A DNA stretch of 64,000 bases from assembly GCF_900182645.1 (NCBI RefSeq), contig NZ_FXTA01000004.1, forward strand, positions 124,001 through 188,000, in the 5' to 3' direction. Shown here in pieces: positions 36,920 to 46,400 of the stretch; the stretch's first letter is position 1, and every line of letters starts with the position of its first letter. The notes beneath the pieces were generated by a model. It had not been told where the DNA came from, did not search any database, and saw nothing but the letters and a program-made list of their open reading frames with translations. The translations under genes and the position numbers were made by a program. This stretch comes from Flavobacterium resistens. GTDB lineage: Bacteria; Bacteroidota; Bacteroidia; Flavobacteriales; Flavobacteriaceae.

Positions 36920-36934
36920 ATAGGCTTTTAGAAA

Positions 36935-39900
36935 TTAATTGAAAATAACCTTTTTAGAAATAGTAAAATCATTATCTAAAGTTACTTTTACAATTAAAAC
37001 CTGATTACTTGATTGTAGGTTTGAAATCTGTAATTCAGTAGAATTTACTTTTGTTTTGTTGTAAAGTACTCTGCCAGAAATGTCATAAACCGAAATTTCT
37101 TTTAAGTTTTCTTTAGACGATAGCACTTTTATAGTTTTATCTTTTACAGAAATTAAAACGCCGTTTTCAATATTTTCGAAGTCTCCAGTTCCTAAAGATT
37201 TATTAGTGTAACGAAGTACAAAGCGATCAGCAAAAGTTCCTGCTGTGGTTGTAAAAGTATAATTGCTTTGTGTTAAATCATTAATTGTCCCCGTTGTTTT
37301 ATCTTCTAAATAGATTTTCTGCGTAGCTAAATTTCCATCGGCTTCATCAATAGCAATGGTAAATTCTCCCGCAATCGTAGTTTTGTATCCTAAAGGTACA
37401 ATATCTGTATCTAAAAATGGCAGTGCACGACCTTGAATTACAAGCTTGCTGCTTCCATTTACACTATAGAAATCCAGATATTTATTTCCATCAAAAGTTG
37501 CACCATCATAAATTGTTTCAACATTATTGGTTGCTCCTTCAACATACCCTACTAATAATTGTTTGAAAGCCCCTCCTTCATTTGTCATATTCAGCCAAAC
37601 ACGGTGTTTTTCAGTAGAAGCCGTTTTAGAAGTATTTCCAGGTTTGAAGAATTGACTATTGTCGTTGCCTCCAGATCGCATTAAATTGGTAAAAGCAATT
37701 GTCCCAGCACCATTTGTTCCAACAAAAAACGCTTGTCCGGCACCAATTTGACCTGATGGTTTGTCATTGTTATTTCCTGAAACTGTTCCTGTAGGAGCCG
37801 CTGTCTTTACACCTCCAGTAACATTATAGCTCGCATAATCGTCGGTATTATATTGATATGCACCGCCAAGAACTACTGGTGTGTTATGTGTCCAAAAATA
37901 TAGGGTTCCTTTTAAAATATTTTTATTTTCAAGTATAAACTTATTTGCATCTAAAGCTGATGGATATGGATTTCCTACCAAATAAAATTTGTTTGCTAAG
38001 ACAGCTTCACCTGTTAATGTTCCATTATTTGGTGTCCCTATGAATGTAGCTGCATAAGACTGTCTATTTGTATTGGAGTAATTTTCAGGACCACGAATAA
38101 TGTACCCTTTACCAACAGTCATGATAGTCCAATTTGGAGTAAATACCCATTGACTGCCATCATAAGCATATAATTTAGAAGGGTCAGTTAGTGGAGATAC
38201 TTCTCGTAAAGTTTGATTTTGAACTGGTGTTGACCAATACACATAATCAGCCTGACGAATAGGAAGACTTGTTCTCTGATATGAAATATTACCGCTGTTA
38301 ATACTTGGACTAGTGTCTGTTTGAATTAAGCTTGAATTGTTTTTAAACAAAAGTGATCCCGAAGTTGTAGCCGATGAAAGTACTTTTACGGCACCATAGA
38401 CTTTTAAAGTGTTGCTCGCTTCAACAACTAAAGAAGCTTTGTCGTTTACGGTTAGCGTATAAGCGTTAGAATCTATACTAGTATCAGATATAACAGGACT
38501 TTTTGTTACTCCAGAAGGTATAATTACACAGTCAGATGAAGTTGGAATTCCAGAAGGACTCCAGTTGGTTGCTGTGTTCCAATCTGTGCTAGTTGCTCCA
38601 GTCCATGTTTTCGACGCAGGAGAATTTACTTGTAGAAGTGTTCCAGTTGAGATGCATCCAGAAGCGTTTTTTGCTGTTACAGTATAGAATGCCGGATCAA
38701 GAGAGCTGAAAACAGATTGATTGTAATAATCAGTTCCATTGATACTATAAGTATATCCAGCGGTTGCTGTAATTGTTATAGTTCCTTTTGTTCCTGAACA
38801 AGTAGGCTGAGTGGTTACACTTGCTGATGGAGCTGCAGGAAGTCCATTTACAGTAATTGTTCCTTTTGCTTCACCAGTGATAGTGCACCCGCTGGCAGTT
38901 AAAGGAATTGTGTAATTGAAAGTTCCTTGGCTAGTAGGTGTTCCACTTATAGTTAATAATTTAGAAGTATTGTCATAACTTACCGTCAAACCTGAAGGAA
39001 GATTATAAGAACCCGTGCCTATACCATTAAACCCCTTTATAGTATGTGTAATCGAATTCATTTGGTTGTTAATGCAAACTGATGAACTTTGAGGGCCAGA
39101 AACACTATATTCGTTTATCATAGTAGTAGAACTAGCTGCTGGATTATTAGAACAAGCATTCGAATAGGTTACAGTTACCGTTTTTGAACCAGCTGTCAGC
39201 CATTTTAAAGTAACAGTACTATTAGACGTTCCAATTCCTCCTGAAGTTATGCTATAGTCAGTTCCTAAAGTACCAGGAACAGTCCATATATAATTACCTT
39301 GGCCAGATTGTGTAGTATAGGTTACATCCGTATTTGGACAACTTGTTGCTGAAGGCGATACTGTAAATGTTGGTCTTGTATCAACATCAATTCTTGTTTG
39401 AATTGCTGTTTCTGCAGGGCATGCTCCGTTTTGTACAACCGTTCTGAAGGTTCTTAGCGCTGTTAATTTTGCAGGTTGATAGGTAGTTAAATTTGCTGTA
39501 TTTGGGATGTCAATCCAGCTTCCACTAGATTCCGCCGGATCATCACTATATTGCCATTTAACAATAGTACCGCTAAAAGTACTCATGTATAATTGTGGAC
39601 TGTCATCTCCAAGGCAAATGTGTTTTCCACCATGTACTTGTCCTCTGTTAGGAACTGCTACAGTAATTGTTCCTGTTGCTGTTACGTTTCCACATCCGTT
39701 TAATAATGTTACGGTATAATTAAATGTACCTCCTGTTGTAGTTGTTGGAGTTCCTGTTATATTTAAAACATTAGAAGCCCAAGTTCCTGTAACTCCTGCT
39801 GGTAATCCTGTAACGTTTGTTCCAGTCGCTCCTGTGGTAGTATATCTTATGGTTGTTATAGCGCTACCTTTACAAATGTTCTGAGCGTCAGTTCCTGTGG

Positions 39901-42178
39901 CAGAAGTTAAAGTTATAGTATTGGTTGGGTTTACTTTGATTGTTCCTGTTGCATTTACTGCATTTGAACAGCCAGTTAATGGAATGCTATATGTGAAAGT
40001 TCCAGTTGCAGTAGGTGTTCCACTAATTGTTATCGTATTATTATTCCAAATTGCAGTAACTCCGGCAGGTAAGCCAGTAATACCGCTGCTATTTATTCCG
40101 CTCGCATTTATTGTTGTGTGAGTAATAGATGTCATATTAACTCCAATACATGTTGTTGGCGTTGAAGAAGCAGTGCTAACGATGTTACCAGCATTGACGA
40201 TTACTTCATTAGAAGTTACAGTACAGCCACCATTTGTTGATGTGCAGACTACATACCATGTCCCGACTCCTAGGGATGCTGTTGTTGGAGTATATGTTGT
40301 AGAAGTTGCTCCCGAAATCGGAGTTATTGTTCCTCCTGAAGCCGATCTTTTTCCCCATTGTCTCGAAGTTATGGTACCTCCTGATTCAGTAACAGTTAAA
40401 AGGTTACCTGTTGTACAAAAATTTTGAGTTGTTGTTGAGGCTATTGATACAGATGATATTTGAGCAGATACAGTGACAGTTACAGGATAGGTTACGCTCG
40501 TGCAAGATGTGGAATAAATAAATACTCTAACAGTTGCATTATAGGTGCCAACAGCTACGCCATAAGGTACATTTATGGTAATTGTGCCTGTACCAGCGGT
40601 AAAGGAACCACCCTGATCTCCAAAGCCAGCTGACTTAGCGGCACTGTCAAAAACTAATGCATATCCATTTGGAGAGCCGGTTGTGGCACTATACGTTAAA
40701 GTACTACTTACACCATCTTTACAAACTGGAGAGTTGGTCGAATTAAGTGTTACAGTTAATTCTGGTCGTATTTCGACTTGTAGGACACCTGTATAAACTA
40801 TCCCACAGTTAACATCTCCAACCATTACTCTATATTCCCAAGTTCCCGCAGTTGCTGGTGTTTCTGTGTATGAATTAGTTGTGTTGGCAATAGTTGTCCA
40901 CGTAGTAGATGGGCTTAATCTTTTTTCCCATCTAACAACTGCTCCTACAATAGTTCCTGTTAAGTTGATTGTAATTGGAGAATTAAAGCAAGCTGGAGCA
41001 ACATAAGCTAAATATCCAGATTGTGGTGAGGGAGGTGTTTGTAAAGTTGCTGTATTTCCACTTGAAATTGTATTACTACATGAGCCACTTGCCAAATTTG
41101 TAATTGTTATAGTGCTAGAGCTTGCTGTGGTTAAATCTGTAGTTGTAAAAGTTCCGCTTCCAGCTGCACTAACGGTCATTGTTGCTGTTTTAGCTGTTGC
41201 GGATGGATTAGTTGTGTTATAGGTTACAGTGTAGGTTCCAGTGGGTAAACTACTTGCGGTTGAATTTAAGGTAACAATGGGAGTGCTTGAAGCAGTACAT
41301 TTTACAGCCGTTACTGAAGTAAGACTAAAAGCTTGACTTACTGCTACAGTAATCGTGCTTGTACTTGTATATAAATCGTTTCCGTAGTATGTTGTGCAAG
41401 TTAAGATGGCTGTATAATTACCTGTCTGACTTGCGGTCAAATTATAATTTTGTGTATTACTTGTAGTTGTAGTTCCATCGGGTGCTTTCATGCTCCAAGA
41501 GTAGTTTACGCCTGCTGAACCTCCTGAAGTTTTCGTTCCTGATGATCCTGAGTAAGAACCGATTAGATTAATCGTGCCATTTTGACAAACAGGGGAATTT
41601 GAATTTGCAATTGCATTCAATGTTCCACCACTACTATTAAAAGCATCAAAATCATATACTGCACCGCCACCATTTCCTTTACAAGCAGCAATTTTTGTAC
41701 TTCCGATATAGATAGCGACATTGTTTGAACAACCTACACTATCATCAACTTTTCCTGGAGAATTAACTTTTACGGCTGTGCCAGATGGCAGGTATATACT
41801 ACTTGTGTTGTCCGCAAAAGTAAGTAAACCGTTAATTGTTAATTGAGTTATAGAATTAAGCGTTACGGTGCCAGATACTATAAGCTTTCCGCTGATTGTC
41901 AATGTTTTAGCATTGATGGTTCCGGTACTGGTTACTGTTGCACCACTAGCTATTACAACATCGTCAGTTGCTGTGGGAACTACGCCACCAACCCATGAAC
42001 TAGCACTATTCCAATTTCCTCCAGTACTTGTAGAAGTTATAGTACCTGCGACAATGGAAATTTTATCCGAAAAGTAATTGGCTCTAATTGTGGGGATGTT
42101 GAGTGCTGATGTATTTTTTCCAAAGGTAAAAAGAGACAACAGGAAAAATAAAAAACTTAAAAGTAATTTTCTAATCAT
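36935..42178 (-). CDS. Giant T9SS-secreted protein B: PKD/Ig-like array, SprB-like hinge, shared tail
   Basis: This 1747-residue protein has a signal peptide (MIRKLLLSFLFFLLSLFTFGK). A beta-helix-like head follows (about 45-160, GGNWNSASSWVGGVVPTATDD), then many PKD/Ig-like domains of about 75-100 residues, several with the TTTGATG..LPAGVT..W....NITGTP pattern. Next come a paired HICLGDDSP / TYTTQSGQGNYIW unit, a SprB-like hinge (about 1110-1185), and the shared tail from about 1189 (KTWTGATS, ADYVYWSTPVQNQ, GNPYPSALDA, FWTHNTPVVLGG) ending in a T9SS signal. The tail is nearly the same as A's at DNA level. A TATCTTTG -7 box about 165 bases upstream suggests a long leader. The role is unknown; an adhesin or large surface protein is plausible. 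Confidence 0.88.
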   Translation of the reverse strand: MIRKLLLSFLFFLLSLFTFGKNTSALNIPTIRANYFSDKISIVAGTITSTSTGGNWNSASSWVGGVVPTATDDVVIASGATVTSTGTINAKTLTISGKLIVSGTVTLNSITQLTINGLLTFADNTSSIYLPSGTAVKVNSPGKVDDSVGCSNNVAIYIGSTKIAACKGNGGGAVYDFDAFNSSGGTLNAIANSNSPVCQNGTINLIGSYSGSSGTKTSGGSAGVNYSWSMKAPDGTTTTSNTQNYNLTASQTGNYTAILTCTTYYGNDLYTSTSTITVAVSQAFSLTSVTAVKCTASSTPIVTLNSTASSLPTGTYTVTYNTTNPSATAKTATMTVSAAGSGTFTTTDLTTASSSTITITNLASGSCSNTISSGNTATLQTPPSPQSGYLAYVAPACFNSPITINLTGTIVGAVVRWEKRLSPSTTWTTIANTTNSYTETPATAGTWEYRVMVGDVNCGIVYTGVLQVEIRPELTVTLNSTNSPVCKDGVSSTLTYSATTGSPNGYALVFDSAAKSAGFGDQGGSFTAGTGTITINVPYGVAVGTYNATVRVFIYSTSCTSVTYPVTVTVSAQISSVSIASTTTQNFCTTGNLLTVTESGGTITSRQWGKRSASGGTITPISGATSTTYTPTTASLGVGTWYVVCTSTNGGCTVTSNEVIVNAGNIVSTASSTPTTCIGVNMTSITHTTINASGINSSGITGLPAGVTAIWNNNTITISGTPTATGTFTYSIPLTGCSNAVNATGTIKVNPTNTITLTSATGTDAQNICKGSAITTIRYTTTGATGTNVTGLPAGVTGTWASNVLNITGTPTTTTGGTFNYTVTLLNGCGNVTATGTITVAVPNRGQVHGGKHICLGDDSPQLYMSTFSGTIVKWQYSDDPAESSGSWIDIPNTANLTTYQPAKLTALRTFRTVVQNGACPAETAIQTRIDVDTRPTFTVSPSATSCPNTDVTYTTQSGQGNYIWTVPGTLGTDYSITSGGIGTSNSTVTLKWLTAGSKTVTVTYSNACSNNPAASSTTMINEYSVSGPQSSSVCINNQMNSITHTIKGFNGIGTGSYNLPSGLTVSYDNTSKLLTISGTPTSQGTFNYTIPLTASGCTITGEAKGTITVNGLPAAPSASVTTQPTCSGTKGTITITATAGYTYSINGTDYYNQSVFSSLDPAFYTVTAKNASGCISTGTLLQVNSPASKTWTGATSTDWNTATNWSPSGIPTSSDCVIIPSGVTKSPVISDTSIDSNAYTLTVNDKASLVVEASNTLKVYGAVKVLSSATTSGSLLFKNNSSLIQTDTSPSINSGNISYQRTSLPIRQADYVYWSTPVQNQTLREVSPLTDPSKLYAYDGSQWVFTPNWTIMTVGKGYIIRGPENYSNTNRQSYAATFIGTPNNGTLTGEAVLANKFYLVGNPYPSALDANKFILENKNILKGTLYFWTHNTPVVLGGAYQYNTDDYASYNVTGGVKTAAPTGTVSGNNNDKPSGQIGAGQAFFVGTNGAGTIAFTNLMRSGGNDNSQFFKPGNTSKTASTEKHRVWLNMTNEGGAFKQLLVGYVEGATNNVETIYDGATFDGNKYLDFYSVNGSSKLVIQGRALPFLDTDIVPLGYKTTIAGEFTIAIDEADGNLATQKIYLEDKTTGTINDLTQSNYTFTTTAGTFADRFVLRYTNKSLGTGDFENIENGVLISVKDKTIKVLSSKENLKEISVYDISGRVLYNKTKVNSTELQISNLQSSNQVLIVKVTLDNDFTISKKVIFN

Positions 42179-42662
42179 AATTAAATCGTGGCATTTAATT
42201 TTAAAAACTGTTTTTTTATTTTGTTTTGTTTAACGTTCGTTTGCCATCAATTACTTAAAAAAAAGCAACATCTAAAGGAAGCCAAATAGTCATGTTAAGT
42301 GGTTTCAATCAGGATGTTATGCTGGCATAGGATTTAACCCAACAAAGATATATACATCTACGAGTTTCGAAAAAGGATGGTTTTAGAATGGCCGAATAAT
42401 CGATGAAGTGTAAAAATTACTCGTTGAAGTGCATGAAGAAAATAGTGTTCTTGTGGAAATTCTTATAAATATCGATTTTTAAATATAAGAAAAATCGTAA
42501 AATGCGGTGTGTATTTTACAATTAATTAAACTTTTTGATGCAAAAACGCGAGATATGCCTAAATATTCGCAACAATTTGATATTTGTATAGGAAAGTATT
42601 TTCTGATGTTTTAGAGGTGTTTGAGAATGATTTAAGTCTATAGTTCTCAAAAAAAATGGAGC
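42179..42662. other. Intergenic gap between B and recX, with B leader
   Basis: About 480 bases without a gene. It contains the likely B leader and -7 box (42350-42343, minus strand); part of the recX terminator enters at its far end. I see no other gene or repeat. Confidence 0.55.
42343..42350 (-). promoter_or_regulatory. Promoter -7 box for protein B
   Basis: The minus strand reads TATCTTTG, an exact TAnnTTTG match, about 165 bases before the B ATG. No clear -33 TTG was found. Confidence 0.4.
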
Positions 42663-42677
42663 TTATTCTAGCTCCAT
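42650..42677 (-). terminator. recX terminator overlapping the end of the coding region
   Basis: On the minus strand ATGGAGCT, a six-base loop and AGCTCCAT are followed by eight T. The stop codon of recX lies in the loop region, so the last codons of recX form part of the hairpin. Confidence 0.78.
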
Positions 42678-43133
42678 CATTTTTACCTTTTCATAAACAA
42701 AATTGCTTTCATAACCACGACGAAGAAGATAGTCGCAGAACTTTTTTCGTTTCTTTAAAATGTTTTTTTCTTGAATACTATTCCAGCATCTTTCAGCAAG
42801 ATCGTTAAAAGTGTTTTCATATTCTTCGGCAGAAATTTCTTTAAGCGCCAAAGTTATATTTGTCGATGAAATATGCCTTGCTTTGAGTTCGTTTGTAATT
42901 CTGATTTTACCCCAATGTTTAATTCTATGTTTTCCTCGGGCAAAACTGCAGGCAAAACGTGTTTCATTTAGGAAGTTATCTTCAATCAATTTTACTACAA
43001 TAAAGTCAATTTCATCAGAAGTCATTTTTAAACTCTGCAATTTCGCAATTACTTCGTCATGACAACGCTCCTGATAGGCGCAAAAGTGTTCTAATTTCTG
43101 TAAAGCTTCTTTTGGAGTATAAATTGAATTCAT
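42663..43133 (-). CDS. recX: Regulatory protein RecX
   Basis: This 156-residue protein of the RecX family inhibits RecA filament growth and activity. Visible family features are the N-terminal three-helix repeat (YTPKEALQKLEHFCAYQERCHDEVIAKL), then DNFLNETRFACSFARGKHRIKHWGKIRITNELKARHIS, which is the typical central repeat, and the C-terminal KKRKKFCDYLLRRGYESNFVYEKV. Length is normal. It lies between two giant T9SS protein genes and is not related to them; recA is not in this window. A terminator overlaps its last codons. Confidence 0.93.
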   Translation of the reverse strand: MNSIYTPKEALQKLEHFCAYQERCHDEVIAKLQSLKMTSDEIDFIVVKLIEDNFLNETRFACSFARGKHRIKHWGKIRITNELKARHISSTNITLALKEISAEEYENTFNDLAERCWNSIQEKNILKKRKKFCDYLLRRGYESNFVYEKVKMMELE

Positions 43134-43237
43134 GAGTTTTTTCCTGCTTTTTAACTATAAATACTAAAAATAGTCATTTTGATGTTAAATTTCCGTCGAT
43201 TCTTACACTTTTTCTAAAAAAGAAATTACCTAAAATG

Positions 43238-43267
43238 TTGTGAGTGTGCGGAATTATAATATTTTTG
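43238..43267 (+). promoter_or_regulatory. Promoter of protein C
   Basis: TTG (43238-43240), 19 bases, then TATTTTTG (43260-43267) match the flavobacterial consensus. The ATG at 43419 would then have a leader of about 145 bases. Confidence 0.6.
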
Positions 43268-43418
43268 TACGATAATATCACAAGTTGAAACCAGTTTGAA
43301 AAACAGTGTTTTAACTTAAAAACATCAAAGTTTAAAAGCCAAAATTAAAGTATTGCCCCGAAAAAAGCCATATCATTTAGTTTTCTTTTAACGCCAAAAC
43401 AAATCTAATACCACGCCT

Positions 43419-46400
43419 ATGCTTCGAAAACTACTTTTGTTCGTTCGTTCTTTATTTTTAAACTTTTCTAATTCTTCTAAAGAAAGATCTTTTACACCGA
43501 GTTTGAGGATGCTTTGTTTGGGGGTATTTTTTGTTGGTTTAGTTGCTAGTGCAGCACCTCGTTTCGCAGTAACATCAGGAAATTGGGATGGAGCTATATG
43601 GGCTTCAACTGCGGGAGGAGTGGCAGGTTCTGCTGCTACACCAACTATTAGTGATGCTGTTACTATTAATAGTGGAATTTCTGTTACTGTTAACGTAGCA
43701 GCTAATTGTGCAAGTCTTGATTTTACTTCTGGAAATAATACTAACTCTACAGTAACTATTAATTCAGGAATTACTCTAAATGTCGGTGGAGCAATCACAA
43801 TTCCAAGGACAGGTAACAACAGTTTTAAAAATTTGATTGCAGTTGGTTCAGGAAATTTGAATGCAGCTAGCATTTCGTTTCCTAGTACGGGGAATAATGT
43901 ACGACATGAAATTACTATTTCCACAGGAACTGTTACTGTCACTGGAAATATTATTGGATCTGGGGGAAATACTAGTGGTTCAATTACATTTACAGGAACT
44001 GGAACTTTGAAAGTTGGAGGAACTATGTTTCTTCCTGCTGATGGTACTTTGACCACTTTTACAGGAAGTACAGTAGAATATAATGGTACAGCACAGACAG
44101 TTTCAAATTTTACATATAGCAATCTTACACTTTCAGGTTCAGGAAACAAAACTATCGCTCCAAGTGTAACAGTCAGTAATAATTTGACTGTTTCTGGTAC
44201 GGCAGTGCTTGCTCCAGGTGGCGCTAACCGAATTTCGGATGCTACTAAGGTTGTTTTAAATGGTGGAAGCTATTCTACAGGTGGTTTTAGCGAAACTATG
44301 GGGACTTTGACTTTGAATGATAATTCTACAATAGCTTTAGGTGCAGCAAATCATACAATAAACCTTGCTGCAAGTAATGGAATAGCTTGGACTTCTGGTA
44401 AAATCTTAACAATTACAGGTTGGACAGGGGTATCTGGTTCTTCGGGAAGAATTTTTCTTGGTAGTTCAGCGGCAGGTTTGACAACATCACAATTGGCGCA
44501 AATAAAGTTTCAGGTGGGTGCTGAAAATAGAGACGCGGCTATCTTGGACACAGGTGAAATAGTGCCTGCATTTTGTCCTTTTGCAAGTAATACAATATTT
44601 GGAACGACACAATCAATTTGTTATGATTCAACAGTTAGAACTGGACCTCCAGCTACTGGAGGAGTGACTTTTTCTGCTGTTCCGGTTGATCGTTATGTAG
44701 CTGTGAATGTTATTCAGGGTGTACAATATCGTATTGCTACAACAGCAACAAATAGAACTTTTACAAAACGATTGACATTATTTAATGGCAGCAATACGGC
44801 AACTGCTTTAGCTACTGTTAATGCTAGTTCTGCTACCACTGCAGCAACCATTGATTGGACTTCTAATTTTACAGGAGTTTTGTATGTAGCTTTTAATACT
44901 GCAAATTGCCAAACTAGTGCACAAACAGATGATATTACTGTTAGTTATATCGGAGGTAATAATACCGCAGATAATCAAAATACATACGGTACAAATTCAT
45001 GGATTGGACATGTTTATAATTTTTCAGATGCAGCTGGTGTCAGTCCTCTTATTGATACTGATGCGTTTGCGAGTTATTTAGGATATTTTAATCAAGCAAA
45101 TACAGTGTCTGGTTCAACTATTTCTTTTACTCAGGATTATAATACTAGTACATCAACTGCAACTTGTTTTCCTATTACCGCAGCAGGAACGTCACAATCT
45201 GTTTATACGGAAACCTTTGCTGTTCGCTATAAAATGCAAACTACTTCGGCAGTTTATCCTGCAGGTTGCTATTTTGTAACTATAAAAGGAGATGATGGTG
45301 TTCGCTTATATATTGATGGAACCTTGGTATTTGATGCATGGGTTCAACAAGCGGAAACAACTTATGATAATGTATTGGTTTATTTAAATGGAAACAGCCA
45401 ACTTGTTTTTGATTTTTATGAAAAAAACAGTAATAATACATCAACTTTTTCTATTACTCCTGCATCAGCAACAATAGCAAGTTTGAATACGATTACTCCA
45501 GTTGGACCAATCGTAAGGTGTTCATCTACTACAACAGCATTAACAGGCTCAACTGTAGCAACACAAGGTAGTAATTCAATTGCTCCCGTTTTATACCAAT
45601 GGCAATCTTCTATTGATAATGTAACTTGGAGTGATATATCTAGTGCGACAGCAAAAGATTATACTGTTCCAGGAACTACACCTGCTTCTGCTACGCGAAT
45701 TTACTATAGGAGAAATGTTAAAGGTTCAACGACAAACTCTGCTGCATGTGTTTATAGTACAAATGCAGTTGCTATTATTACGAGCCCTAATAATTCAGCG
45801 CCTGTAGCACCAACTTCAGCAGCTGGGACTAACATAACTTGTTCTAGTTTTACTGCGAATTGGGGTTCAATATTAAATGCTACCAGTTATAGGATAGATG
45901 TGTCAACAAGTAGCACTTTTTCAAGTTTTGTTGTTAATAATTTAGATGTTGGATTTGTAACTTCATATAATGTTACAGGATTGAGTGTTGGAACTTATTA
46001 TTATAGAGTAAGATCCTATAATGGTTGTGGAAACAATCCTAGTGCGGCTTCTTCTACAGTTCAAACTGTTGTTGTTGCTAATCCATCCGCTACAATTGGT
46101 GGGGGGGGAAATGTTTGTTTAAATGCAAGTTCACCAAATGTGGTTTTTACAAATCCGCAAACTTTACCAATTACTGTTACTTATAATATAAATGGAGGAT
46201 CAAATTCTACTGTAAATGTTCCTGCTAGTTCTACTGCAAATATTGCAGCACCAACTACAACTTCTGGAGTATTTGTCTATAATTTGGTTAGCGTTGCATT
46301 CCAATCGGCTCCAACTTGTTCGACGACAATTTCGGGTTCAGCAACGGTAATTGTAAATTCATCTCCAACCATTACATTAAATAAAACTGATAAAGCTTGT

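Noticed and set aside
43388..44149. A long reverse open frame (about 250 codons) overlapping the start of protein C
   Set aside because: It is antisense to a Ser/Thr/Gly-rich coding region, where long antisense frames arise by chance; it has no motif, and its product is Pro/Val-rich low complexity.
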